Shown here one piece after another: positions 23,506 to 35,064 of a stretch of 64,000 bases of DNA. A program made the translations under genes and the position numbers. The notes beneath the pieces were generated by a model. That model saw only the letters and a list, made by a program, of their open reading frames with translations. It made no database searches and was not told the DNA's origin. The stretch's first letter is position 1; each line of letters opens with the position of its first letter. The DNA is from Crotophaga sulcirostris (lineage: Eukaryota; Chordata; Aves; Cuculiformes; Crotophagidae): NCBI GenBank assembly GCA_013397455.1, contig VYZB01000124.1, forward strand, positions 1,033,637 to 1,097,636, read 5' to 3'.

Positions 23506-23635
23506 CGACGCTTTTTTACAGACGACAACCTGGAGGTGCAGCCACTTCCCCAAGCGTCTACAGCAGAGACAGAGACTGAACCGCGACCTCGCTCGCAGGC
23601 CGTCACCCCGTGCCCTGGGTCACACTGACTCTGCG
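23506..23635 (+). repeat. MIR-like CORE-SINE fragment
   Basis: 'cttttttacagacgacaacctggaggtgcagccacttccccaagcgtctacagcagagacagagactgaaccgcgacctc' and the following 'gtcaccccgtgccctgggtcacactgactct' follow the MIR 3' half in order. It runs from 'ttttacagatgaggaaactgagg' through 'cttgcccaaggtc' to 'agaacccagg'. It retains several CpGs, unusual for such an old repeat. Confidence 0.55.
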
Positions 23636-23644
23636 TGACACAGG

Positions 23645-25225
23645 GGCAGCATGAAACATCACTCACAGATCTACCATGTAAAACCTGTTTTTTCTGAAGT
23701 CCCTACAATAGGTTTGCCTTCCCAGGCTGCGAATGGCGTTGTGCCGGCTCACAGGGACACGAGGGCTGTCTCACAAGGAGAGAGATGTCACCCGGGTAAG
23801 GATCTGCATGGGCAGCCTACATAACTCAGCAAGTGCCATCTTTCTGGAGGAAGTCCCTCCTCTGACGCACTGACACCACCTGTCTCTTTATACTTGATGG
23901 CATCTGTTGGCATTTTTTGTGTGCCAAAGCATTAATATCAGATCAGTGCAGGAAAGGAAGATACCGAGTGCCGGGGTACTTACAGACACCAAACACCTCG
24001 GCTGTGCTGCATCGGGGCCTGGCTGTTCCCACTGGCATCACCTGCAGAAGCAAAACACAGTGGACAGCAAGTCATGCACTTGTCACTATTGTTGAAGGTA
24101 CCACTTAAAAAAAAAAGAGTGGCAGGAGATTAAAATGCTTTGCCATGGGGAAGAGGGGGGAGGAAGACAAATTATCTCAATAAGAAAGAATATAATGGCA
24201 GGATCAGGTGCCAGATGGGGAGTTGAGAAATTCTTGACTTGTCCCCAAAAAAGGTAAAGCAGACAAGCTTTCCTCACATTGCTCAGTCAACCATGAGGAA
24301 CCACCAAGAAGAGGCAGATGGCCATTCCATCTCTGTAACTATCTGGTCCTTGGCCTCTGCTGGGAATATACGTCGAGGTGCCAACTACCAGCACTCGGAA
24401 TGGTGACTTTTGTGATCCAGACAGCCAGTGTTTCACAAAGAATGGCAAAAATGGCAAGATACTAACAGGCTTTGATAAACATCCAAAATAAATCACTGTA
24501 AACCCAGGCAAATACCTTTCACAATAAAACAAGAAAAAAAAAAGTGGAACAAAGTGATGCCATGGAGCTGACAGGCAGAACAATGAAGATGCTAGATGTT
24601 ATTATCTGACTCTCCTTTTGTATTTTAATGAGAGGAGACAGTTCAGAAACCCCTAACGATCCTCTAACCAGAGAAAATCATTTGAAGAGAATATCACTTG
24701 TTCCTTGGGAGAAGAGACCAACTCCCACCTCACCACAACCTCCTTTCAGGAAGATGTACAGAGCGATGAGGTCTCTACATGAAAAAAATACATGGGCTCC
24801 CCAGCAGTCAGTGACCAGGACATTGACCTTGTTATGTCTCACTGAACCACTTACAGTGCTCCAGGTCATTGTACCTCACATGGCTCTGCACACGTGTCCT
24901 CATGAACGAGACAGACAACTGTGCTCTCACTCTCATGAAACACTAGAGAGAAGAGCTAATGCTTTTCAGGCAGAAAAATTAGCAAACAGGTAAGCTCGCA
25001 CTGTCCCTTCCCATCTAGATTTTACAGATAACAGAGGAGTGCAGCCCGCAGTGCTGTCAATATGGTTCCTTTCAAAAGCCACTAAAGTTTGCAAAGAATT
25101 AATGAAAGGATCTGAAACAGCCCTCCCGTTCTGGTGCCACCTGTCAAGCCTGTCCTCGTGTGAAACTGCTGAATAAGTCAGCACTCCCGAGCTTCTACTC
25201 TGACAGCGAGGCATATTGCAGCGTG
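23645..25225. other. Unannotated non-coding sequence
   Basis: Short A runs at about 24107-24116 and 24534-24543. No gene or repeat family is recognised. Confidence 0.5.
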
Positions 25226-25420
25226 CTGCACTTGGGGCGGCACCTTCAATCTGAAGCTGCTACAGAACGTGGCAGCCTGCTTATTAACTGGTTCCCAGCA
25301 CACCAAGATCCACGCTGACAGCCTAGGGATTCAGATGTGGGGTTTGACAGCTTGGTTTTGACCAATTGTACACAGAAAACCCTCGTATCCATTTGACTGA
25401 AGACCCTGTCTCTTTGTATG
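25226..25420 (+). mobile_element. Ancient L3/L2-like LINE ORF2 C-terminal fragment
   Basis: The frame starting at 25251 reads LKLLQNVAACLLTG, matching the 'LQLLQNAAARLLTG' signature near the C-terminus of L2/L3-type (CR1-clade) ORF2 proteins. At nucleotide level, 'tagggattcagatgtgg' and 'gtttgacagcttggttttgacc' (about 25325-25362) resemble the L3 words 'tgggattccgggtgcag' and 'gttcaaggtgctggttttgacc'. 'ctgaagaccctgtctctttgtatgcc' (about 25397-25422) resembles the 'gaccg(c/t)ctctctccctatg' block downstream. The frame is broken between blocks. The element would predate birds. Confidence is limited because the match rests on remembered consensus. Confidence 0.45.
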
Positions 25421-26435
25421 CCACTGCTTGTGATATGGGTGCTTGGGAAGCGACCGCTCCCTGGCAGGATCCAAGTTTAGATGACCTGTTAGGTGGGCTG
25501 CACTGCCCAGCAGAGCAGGGATTATCTCCTCATATGGTGAGTTATTAGAAGGTGCATGGCAGTGCATGAGGAAGCAGCACTGCTACACCTTCCCTGATTT
25601 TCTGTGCTGTGCAGCTCGGGTTGGTGTATGGGAAAGCTGCATTAGCAGATACCACGTGACTTCACCAGAGGGATGTGTTTCAAGGGATGGACAAGGATGG
25701 GGTCTTTTCATGATAAGTATAAAAAGGAATCTAAATCCCAGTGCTCTGGGAACAGTTTTTCATTGTCTATTTAATGAACAAGTGGTTAATGGCAAATAAA
25801 GGCTTGGGTCCCACGCAGCTTTACAAGTCATTTTACATCAAGTTTAGTCTTGCAAGGATAAGCAGCAATAGCTGGGAAGATGCAAACCTGTCAGCTCCTG
25901 TGCAGTACAAATACCTGACCCCACACTGGGGGTTTCAGTCAGGACTTTACAGACCCCACTCAAGCCTCTGTCACTGAATGCTCACCGTGGTTGTTACTCA
26001 GTCTTGCTTGATTAGTGCTGTTAGAGACTTGTGTTTAAAACAATTCTAGCTGCCTGCAATGGCAAACACCTATTGGTAATTCACTGGAAATCAAATGGTA
26101 ATACTGGGCAATGTACCATGTATTCTCCCACTGATGGTAAAAAAGAGAGAAGTATTTTTACTGCTCTCACTCATTCTGGGTATCCAGAAAGGAATAATGT
26201 CATGACTGGAGAATGTGCTGCCATGGGGAGAGGAGTACAATCATGTTATAACTCAGAGAGGAACAAACATTCAGTGACACAGAGGGCACACCGACGGAAA
26301 AGCATCTGCAAGCGTGTAGTAGAGGAGAACACCTTCCTCATTTACCCTCTGCTATGAAGCCGGGTAGTCATAAGCAGGGTAATAAGAAAAATCAAACTAC
26401 ACAAAACAGCTTAAATTCATTCTCAACAGGACTTT
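25421..26435. other. Unannotated sequence downstream of the L3-like piece
   Basis: It may hold more of the same ancient LINE, but I cannot support that. The 60-codon frame over 25366-25548 reads on from the L3-like block without known motifs. No gene is recognised. Confidence 0.4.
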
Positions 26436-26705
26436 AACTTCTGCGAAGACACAGGGAATATATTAATTAATGGCTTTAGTCATAGTACTGCTGTTGCTGG
26501 AAGATGTTGAGACAAATGTGTAAACAGAGGAGCCTTGGGAATGTCACAGTCATTTAAAGTACATAAACCTTCAAAGCGCTGCCTCTGATAGAGTGATACA
26601 TTGTCTTATAATTGGGCAATTGCTTTCATTCCGTGATATAATTAGCACACAATTATGGTTATGTGAAAAATCGCTCCATCTCCCTCCCTTCCAATTTGTG
26701 CCTGT
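26436..26705. promoter_or_regulatory. Candidate conserved enhancer-like block
   Basis: The non-repeat sequence contains ATTAATTAAT (26462-26471), TATAATTGGGCAATTGC (about 26608-26622), a TEAD-like CATTCC (26627-26632), TATAATTAGC (26637-26646) and CAATTATGG (26650-26658). Several TAAT-type homeodomain cores within 200 bases, in otherwise mixed-composition DNA, is typical of developmental enhancers. No coding frame of note. Function is inferred. Confidence 0.4.
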
Positions 26706-28055
26706 TTAATCTAAGCAGAGAATGTATCTTTTTTGCTACATTACCAGCAGGTCTATGTTACCCTCACTGTTCAGCGGCAATAACGGTGCCTCTTACCTGA
26801 CCAAAGCCATGATCAAATATTCAAGACGGGAATTGAAATCATGCTATTTGTATAAAGTATTTGCTCTTATTATTTTTTTCCACATCCTAAAAATACACAT
26901 ACTGCTGCGACAACATAAAGTTAGGTGACTCATAGCATGAGCACCAGTAATCAATGCAGTCAAATCTGCAGCAGAATTTCTAAGCTGCATGTGCGCTGCG
27001 TGTGCTCTCCACTCAAGGCTACGCGGCAAAGTCCAGTTTGGGCCACAATGACCTTTTCTGAGGCTGGGGTTCAAGCAGCAGTGATGCAGTGCGAAGCAAT
27101 GGGAAAGAATGTGGGGCTCTGAATGGCAGAAATCTCACTTGATCTACTGATTTCACACTGTTTCTGCTGTCTCAGTGTGTGAAAGCCTTTCAAGAGCAAC
27201 TCTTTTGTTTCTTCCCTGTCCTTTGAATGAAACACAAACCCTGAGCTCTATCGCTACTGCAAACGGATCCAGTGCTAGAGGCAGTGTGTGCCAGGACTGA
27301 AGCCGAATCTAGGAACTCCTGGATTCCAGCAAAACACTCTACAAAATTTTCTTTTCTCCAAAATGCAAATGTTTTCATAAGCCTTGTGGAAAGCATGTGT
27401 TTTTAAATCAACAAACGGCACACACGTTACATCCTTGCTTATTCATAGGCGGGTAAAAGGCAGACTCCAACGTCAGTCTTGAGAGAAGCTGTTTCTGAAA
27501 ACTCTCACTTGATTCACTACCTCAGAGCCTCCTCTCGTGTGAGGTTTGTGGTCTGTAGGGCTGTATCAGCAGAGGATCAGGACTCTCCTGGCACACCCTG
27601 GAGAGCACACAGTGCCGAAAGCAGGCAAGGCACAACCCAAGTGTCTCACAGTCAACCCACTGAACAAGATCCAGTGAGAATGCCTGTCCTCTCATACTGA
27701 TGCAAGACAGCTCTGACTTCCTGGGGATTTAAAAGTACATCACCACTAGCATTTGAAATTCAGTGACATAAAAGAAGCATCATCGCAAAGCATGAAGTAA
27801 ATTACTGAAAGCTGTATGATTGTATACAGGGCATGGATGTTAACTGGGATCAGATCAATGGGCACACACATCCACCCACTCCCATTGCTCACACACACAG
27901 CCACGCCTTTCTCCACAAGGCATTGTCCACATATTCCCCAAAAGATCCCTTTTCTCTGCACACACGTGTGTATCTATCATTAGAAGCTCCTTTTCTTCCC
28001 ATAACAGTCACTTCCCACATGTATCCACAAACAGGGCAGGCGTGTACATAAATTT
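26706..28055. other. Unannotated non-coding sequence
   Basis: There is a CA-rich patch at 27860-27905. No gene or repeat family is recognised. Confidence 0.5.
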
Positions 28056-28085
28056 AAGGGGGGAAATGCAATGCAGATGGAAAAG

Positions 28086-28100
28086 AACAACAACAACAAC
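28086..28100. repeat. Short ACA/CAA microsatellite
   Basis: Five ACA units, too small to be more than a minor microsatellite. Confidence 0.8.
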
Positions 28101-28109
28101 CTCTCACAT

Positions 28110-28370
28110 GCTCTATAGTCAGTCCTGTGGGAGATATTTATCTACGGGAAAAGCGTTACAAATTCTAAGTAAACGAAGAAAAAACATATTTTCATAACAT
28201 TTGGGAGGAAATGCATCTTAATGGAAAGTAGCTAGAGAAAAATAATAGCAGCTAGCGAGCTGCAGGAACTGTATTCTCCCTGACATGCAGCAACAATAGC
28301 AGCTAATGCGAGTCATTTGTGGAAGGAAAAGTGAATAGCTGTGGCATATTTGCAAAGAATATATGGCAGT
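28110..28370. promoter_or_regulatory. Candidate element with doubled AATAGCAGCTA motif
   Basis: AATAGCAGCTA occurs at 28244-28254 and again at 28295-28305. The second copy sits in AACAATAGCAGCTAATGCG, which joins a SOX-type ACAAT core to a homeodomain TAAT core. GCATATTTGCAAAG (near 28344-28357), an octamer-like word, follows. The flanks are unique and non-coding. The motif copies are seen directly; regulatory use is inference. Confidence 0.35.
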
Positions 28371-31300
28371 TTACCAAAGGCAAAGCTCCAAGGAATACCA
28401 GCTGGGACCTAGGAAGGGAGCTATCAGGAGAAGAGGGAGGTATAACAGCATCAGGGAATGGTTGGCACCAGTTCTTCAGAGCATTGCCTGACATGAGATG
28501 TAGCTGTTTGGCGACGGTGAATCAAGGCGGTGGTGTCACCAGCTCAGTGTGGTGGCCAAGGAGGGTATAAGGGACACCCATGTGTGTGTTTTTAGCATGT
28601 TTCAAGCTGGCAAATTTACCAGTTCTTAAACCAAAGTAGTGACTTAGCTGGTATTAACAGTCTCCTATTTTGATCAGAAAGCACTGACTTCAAATAGCAT
28701 TTAAAAATCAAATTTTTCTAATTAGAACATGTTCCATTTGTGGAAAATTACATCCTCCTGACTTTGTACTCTGACCTTATTATCTGCAGATTGGGATGGC
28801 CTATTGTTTTGTGCATCAGCCTTGCATCTTAGCAACCCAGGGCTAAAAAGCTTAGCAAATAAGAAGGCATCCAAAATGCCACAATAACATACCATTTATC
28901 CTGGTGCTTGCAAAAAGTTGATTTCCATGTTTGGATTTGTCTCATGGAGGGAGCTGCCTCTGCAATAAAAAAAAGTACACCCTAAATTTTGAAAAAAAGA
29001 CTGATAAAACGTATTTCTAGCTGCATGCACATTTTAAGTCGCACAAAATAAATTGTGCATCATTTCCATATCCCAAATAGCATTATATTTCTATCCCACA
29101 GTATTTTGTTTTCTCCATGAAGATAACTATTGCAGTTATTAAAAATTTAGAATTTGAAAAGGGAGCTGCTTGGATTTGCAAGGGAAGTTTCTCATTCATT
29201 TATGCACAAAACAAAATTGTGAGAAAACACTGGATAACAGCTAGCACCCAGGTGATTTCATCTCCAGATTCACTTTGAAATAAACAGCCTGCCCTAATAA
29301 ACAGAACAGCTCTTGAACTCCTGCCTACATCCTCGGAAGCCAATTTGTCCAGATTTCACACACCACCTGTAAAGTGAGAGGGTTTGTGAGGACAGGTCTA
29401 AAGGGCTCGTTTTGCCAACTGCAGAAGAGCCCCTGAATTCAGTTTACAGGCAAGACACAACTGAAGGCCCCACAGTCAATCCACTGCCCAACTGCACCCT
29501 CAGAGCAGCACAGACCCCAGCCCAGGGCACAGCTACCAAACTCACATCACGAACACACTCGAGACCACCTTCTGAAGCACTGAAGGTCTGGATTTTATAC
29601 TCCAGGACCTCAGTATTTTCTGACACTTCTTAAAGCTCCAGGATTCCTTTTCTTTAAAGTTTTACTAAGGAGCTCAAAAATGGCAATAAATAGCTTAGGA
29701 AAGATAAAGAAGAATCTTGTTGCTCTAATTATTGTAGTTACGGTGCAGTTCAGTGTAATGTGATAATTAGTCTCCTGGAAATCACTCCTCAAGTTCATAC
29801 TGAGATATAGCAGGAAATAAATCTGAGCCAACCATACAGCTCCAATTCCAGTGTGCTGCCATCAGCTGGTATGTTAATTTGATTAAAATGAGCTTGTTGG
29901 TAAGAACAGAAGTTACACTGGTGGGGGGAAGAAGGAGGGGGTAAATTTTGTAAGTATTAGTGGGATCCACTTCCCATTCACATCTACAGCTCTCTAAATT
30001 ACAGATATGAGATCTTTGTTCAAATTACTGACAAGGTTACCAGCTGGAACTTTACACTCAATTCAATTATTTTATATTGTACCTTCAGGCTCCACTCCAA
30101 AGTGACTCTTAAAGAATAATCAGACTTATTCAATAGGCAATCAAAATGAAATTACTTTATGTAAGTACAACAAGGTTACAGACTTGGTGCAGTCTATAAG
30201 TTATATGCAACTATTTTTCAGTGCTTTAAAATTTTGGCTCTGATTATCTGGGATGTACGGGTGTCAGCACCCAGGACAGGACTTCCCCACAATTTCAGTT
30301 TAACCTCTGCTCTGTCTCCACTGTACCTTGGACAAGCAGGTAGAGGCTAACAGTGCAAACCAGCTTTTGCCTCAGGAATTCTCGTCCTGGCTTAGATGGC
30401 TCCACTTCTAGGAGATACCAACCGGAACTCTGACATCTGACTTGAGCCCCATGAAACCTGACAAGTCTGGAACATCTCCAGACTTTAACGGTGAGAAGGC
30501 ACCACGAAGGATGCTTGAGCCGAGAGCACCTCAGCATCACACCGGCAGCACGCGATGTCTGCAGGAATGAAAAGGTAGAGTTATGCAGGGTCCCACTCAG
30601 TGCCCCTGACAGCTTGTGCTGTGCTTTCTTTACAGGAATGTAAACAGTTCTCTCGGCAGTGTCTATGTTATGTCTCTGGTTTGTTACCATTTCCTGAGCG
30701 GCGCTGCTGCCAAGAGCACGGGGAGCGAAGCCATCGGAGCGGCTCTTCCCCAGGATCCGAGCAGGCTCTGCGGGAGCCGCGAAGCCTGCAGGGCTCAGGC
30801 CATGGTTGGAGAGACACGGGGCTTGCGGCATCACTATTTCTGCTGCCACCTATGTAAAAATTGTGTGGTGGGATTCTCAGGCTGGTTATTCTTAAACACA
30901 TGAAGAAACTCCTTCAGAGGAGACAGAGCATCACTGTGGGAGAGGCTGCTTGACAGAGCATGGCACACCTCACTGTATGGAATCGCGTTGTAGGCTTGGA
31001 CTGGAGACTAAAGTGGGGCAAAATTAGCAGATCTGATGTGCTGGGCTGGCACAGATGGGTGGTTGCACACTATTTTGCCATACACTTTGTTTCATCATTT
31101 TCGATTGCACAAAAGGAATATAAGAGATTAATAATAAAAATGAGCATTCCTATTAGAAGTGGCATTTTGCATTTAGTCTGAGTAAGAAAATACGACTACA
31201 CAAGATACACCATAAAAAAAGTTCTTCATTTTTGGATTAGTGGGATTAGAGGTCTGTGTTTTGTGAAACTTAGTGGTTTAAATGCACTGTAAAATTATAA

Positions 31301-32804
31301 CATAACATTCGATTAAATCCATGAAGCTTTACTAAAGCTCTCATGGCACCGAGACACAACTATTCCCTTCAAAGGCCCCAGGATACACAAACCCAGAGCT
31401 TGATGTGATTATTACTTCTAACCAAACTACAAGGATAATGAAAAATTATTAACTGTGCATCGTTTTGATATAAAATCATTACTCTGACTTCGACAGGGGC
31501 TGTAAATAGGCTGAGCAGTTTTCAGAGACAGTGCTCCCCTCATGACAGCAGCTGAAAAAACAAACCCATCTTCCTAATACATTTAGTCTTTGGAAATGCA
31601 TTTCCAATTATGTAGCTCATTCTTCCTGTTGGCCCACTGGTAATCAAGTTTACTGACAGGGAAAGATCCACTTTTTCATCCAGCTGGTTGCCTGCAAAGA
31701 GATGGATGAAGCTGGCTCAATGAACTGGAGAATGTGATTCTCAGCTGAAGGAAGAAAAAAAGGATTTGGATGGGGGCTGGTGGGTGCCAGTGCAGCAGAC
31801 AAGGCTTGGTCGAGATGAGACCGAGTGTCACATAGTTCCACTGGTGAAAGGAGCAGGCAGCCATGTGGTTGGCAGCTCTCTCTGTCATGGATCCAGAGCA
31901 CAATTCAAAACGCAACTGAGAATGAGAATGGGAAAAAACACCTTAGAGCCCTCCAACAGCAGCAGTGTCTTCAGCAGCACAACCCAGCACCGCACTGGTT
32001 ACACGCAGGACAGCAACGGAGACGGGGGGCAAAAAAAGGAGTTGAGCAAGCAATGTGTCCTCAATAGACATGGAAGACAAAGAAAGCAGTCTGTTTAAAC
32101 AGAAAAAAGAGATAAAAGTACCTAATACTGAAAGAAACTGACTGGCTGAGATAAAACACCCTGTGATCTTCAGCCTGCTTGGCCTCAAAAGGTTTATCCC
32201 CAAAGCTTTACATCACTTTGGGAAGTTGCTCCAGCTCTCCCTCTTTCCATTTTGATACCAAACAAGTTCTGTCCTCTTGTACCAAATCACTTGGCTGCTG
32301 CTTCTGATTGTAATACTTGGTCCATAAAAGATACTCCTTCCCTCAAAGACCCTGCTTCTCTCTGAAACAGCTCTCAGAATTCCATCTCTTCCCTTTTAGC
32401 TACCTCCACAAAACAAAAAGTTAATGGCAACAACTTTTAAAATTGTGGATTTTCTGATTTTATGTATGCAAGCTGATTTAGCAGGAGAATAGCAACAAAT
32501 GAGAAATGGCAATTAACACTCCCAGAGCAAAGCCTGTTATTTCTCATGTTCTTCAACCCTTCTCTCACAAAATGCTTTCAGAAAGAAGGCAGCTGATTCT
32601 AGCAAACGAGACCACACATTTCGTAATTCCACTCCATTGCTTTTCCAAACACAAAAATACGTAGGAAGAACATTTCAGTGTAACTAATTAGCAGGCTCTG
32701 TGTCCTCATCTTTGTTAATTCAAGGGACATCTCTAAAAGACTCTTCTGGAAGAGCTTCTGCTGTAAATAATTTAACCCCCCTGTTCTAGTTCAGATATCT
32801 CCTT
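28371..32804. other. Unannotated non-coding sequence
   Basis: No gene, RNA or repeat family is recognised. The longest open frame of the window (184 codons, minus strand, 30295-30849) lies here in a GC-richer patch. It has no recognisable domain, no signal peptide, and no promoter or splice context, and its length fits chance. GAACATGTTC at 28725-28734 is a perfect palindrome. Confidence 0.45.
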
Positions 32805-32940
32805 TGAAGTTCTGGAGTCCTCAGCACAGGAGGGACATGGATCTGTTGGAGTGAGTCCAGGGGAGGTCACAGAGATGATCTGAGGGCTGAAGCACCTCCC
32901 ATATGAGGACACGCTGAGAGAGTTGGAGCTGGATTAAAGA
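32805..32940 (+). mobile_element. CR1 LINE fragment, truncated both ends
   Basis: 'agttctggagtcctcagcacaggagggacatggatctgttggagtgagtccaggggaggtcacagagatgatctgagggctgaagcacctcccatatgaggacacgctgagagagttggagctgg' follows the plus-strand CR1 3' region closely (…gagcaggtcc, 'ggctggagcacctctcctatg', 'acaggctgagagagttggggtt'). It stops before the tail, so both ends are lost. Sequence only, no coding. Confidence 0.8.
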
Positions 32941-34179
32941 GACATTTTTCCTGACTTTTTGGTAAGGTGGTTTATCTGAAATCCAAGTCTGCTTCAGGTG
33001 ATAAAATGAGTTTAAAAGTGTAAATGTTTAAAAGACTAAATTGCAACTTTTTATTCAGAACCAAATTGATTCTGGAAAATGAGCACATGTTCCTACAGAA
33101 CGTACTTATCTGAAACCATTTCCCTCCATAGAAGGCACAGAAGTGATTTCTTTTTCTTTACATGCTGACTCTCTTGTATCCCTCCTGCCCTGGCTGAGGG
33201 CTCCCTGTGCTGTTCCAGGCTCTCAGCACAGATCCACTGCGTACAGAGGGGTTTGATAAGACCCAAAGAAGTTTCACTGTTGTGGGAGTTCCTCCAAATC
33301 GATTATTTGCAAATTTCAAACCTTTTGAAACTTGTCCATCATTAACCTCTGCAATAAAATGGCATGGAATAATATCTGCTTCTCATCGATCCCACGGATG
33401 GGGGGAAACATCTATGAGTGAGTTCCTAAAGCATCTTTTTTCACTACTTCTTCAAACAGAGCTATGAACACATTTGGGGAGGAAAGAAGAGCTTAGTTAA
33501 AAAAAAAAAAGAAAATCTTCAGAAATGCAAAAAATTTCTGTAAGCTCCAAATCACCAGAGAGTTCTGGGGCCATTGCTGTCTACTATCAAGAAAGGCAAA
33601 TACTTCTTTTTGTGTGCAGTTTATCCGTGCTATCATAGGCAGCCCAGCCAGCAGATGCTCAGAAACACTCATCATTCCTCTGCAAATTAGTCCACCTCAT
33701 TTCATGGCCAAATCACTCACTTGTCAACGTCCCCTTTGGCCTCTGCAGTTAATGGGATCTGCTCTCCATCACTCGGGGGGGATTTCGCACTCTCATTATG
33801 GAAAAAAAAAATCACTCTGAATTCAAATGGAATTAATTTTCCTAAATATACAACCACAGGTTGTCACTCCTTTGTTTTAGACCAGTAGATTCAGGAGTGT
33901 TTTGAGCTGATTACCAATGAAAGATGACTTTAAACTCAAAATGAAGAATATGTTGGTTTTATTCAAGTACATCCTGAAAGAAATACCATTTCTCCTCTAT
34001 TTTTTTTTTTGTGTTTATCCCTCTTATCTATATCCAGGATTAAAAAAGGTATTGGGTAGTGCGGCAGACAGCAGCACATGGAAATGCTGTCCTACAGCCA
34101 TGTGTAACAATAGGCAAGGATTAACCCTTTACACTGGTGGAGTGTACCCTACTCCAGGGGCTGTAGGTGAATGCTGCAA
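32941..34179. other. Unannotated non-coding sequence
   Basis: Homopolymer runs: A12 at 33499-33510, A10 near 33801-33810, T11 at 34000-34010. No gene or repeat family is recognised. Confidence 0.5.
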
Positions 34180-34370
34180 GCCAAGAGGTCTGAGCTCTGT
34201 CGTTGGCACTATTGACACAAATGACCTTAGAGGAGCTGCTTCAAAGCATTGACAGAACCACTGATACCTTCTCCTTCTGTTTTCCAGGCACATCCCATCG
34301 ATTGCTCAATACACAACATCAGCACTTGGGCCTCAGTTTCCAGCTGTGCAAAATGTGACATTTGCCTTGT
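34180..34370 (-). repeat. Possible MIR-like fragment, reversed, interrupted
   Basis: 'ggtctgagctctgtcgttggcactattgacacaaatgacctta' (about 34188-34230) resembles reversed MIR 'ttctattcctggctctgccactgact...tgtgtgacctt'. 'acttgggcctcagtttccagctgtgcaaaatg' (about 34324-34355) matches reversed MIR 'ctctgggcctcagtttcctcatctgtaaaatg'. The two blocks are normally only some 25 bases apart; here nearly 100 bases separate them. An acceptor-like 'ttctccttctgttttccag' ends at 34288 between them. Confidence 0.4.
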
Positions 34371-34689
34371 AAACAGCAGCCTCAAGGGCTCCTTTCAGTG
34401 GTACGGCCGCCTGCGCTCTGGTGAGAAGCTCTGCTACAATCCATGGCCAAGAGATCCCCCATTTCAAACTTTATATATATGCTTTTGAACTATTTTATGA
34501 ATCAGGCCCTATGTTTCATGCCAGGCATCTTGCCATGTGCCTCATTTAGTTTATATAAACCTCTGGGGCTGGCTTTAATCTGCTTTCCCAGCGTCCCAAG
34601 GTTTGGAAATGTATGGAGAGGGGAAGCAAAAAGAGAAAAGAAATCAAAGCACAAAGCGAGTTCATGTCGGTAAATCTTAGTCCACACTG

Positions 34690-35060
34690 ATATGAGGGCT
34701 TATTTAGTTTTGCAGCCCTCACCCCTTCACCTCAGGTGCTGGGATTAATGGGGGGCTGGTTTTCCCCTTTTGATTGCGTAAATGAGGAAGCCGTTGACTC
34801 GCATGGTACTGGACAGACATATGTGCTTCATTATCTGGATTCCTTGTATTGTTTCAGCTTGTCGCTGCTGGCTGGGAAAATGCAGCCTTGAGCTGTTCCC
34901 ATTTTTAAAATGCACTTTTTTTCTGCCCCGGATTATTGCCAAGTGGAGATTTAAGTACACTATTACTTTTATGGAGGACTATTAAGAGTTATTAGATCCC
35001 ATTAGAGCAGACTATGCTCTTGAAAAAAAGAATCCTTCCCTTTATTTTTGAACAACGATT
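34690..35060. promoter_or_regulatory. Candidate conserved enhancer-like block
   Basis: Motif-rich unique sequence: GGGATTAATGGGG (34741-34753), TTTGATTGCGTAAATGAGG (about 34768-34786), palindromic ACATATGT (34817-34824), ATTGTTT SOX/FOX-like (34848-34854), GGATTATTGCCAAG (about 34929-34942; contains a TTGCCAA NFI half-site) and TTATTAGATCCCATTAG (about 34989-35005). CpG-containing words such as GTTGACTCGCATGG remain undecayed. No coding frame of note. Enhancer status is inference. Confidence 0.4.
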
Positions 35061-35064
35061 TATA

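Noticed and set aside
28725..28734. GAACATGTTC palindrome, a p53-type half-site
   Set aside because: A single 10-base half-site has little information, and no second half-site lies next to it.
30295..30849. Longest open frame, 184 codons, minus strand
   Set aside because: No known domain, no promoter or splice context. Rough expectation for six frames of 64 kb allows a frame near this length by chance, especially in a GC-richer patch.
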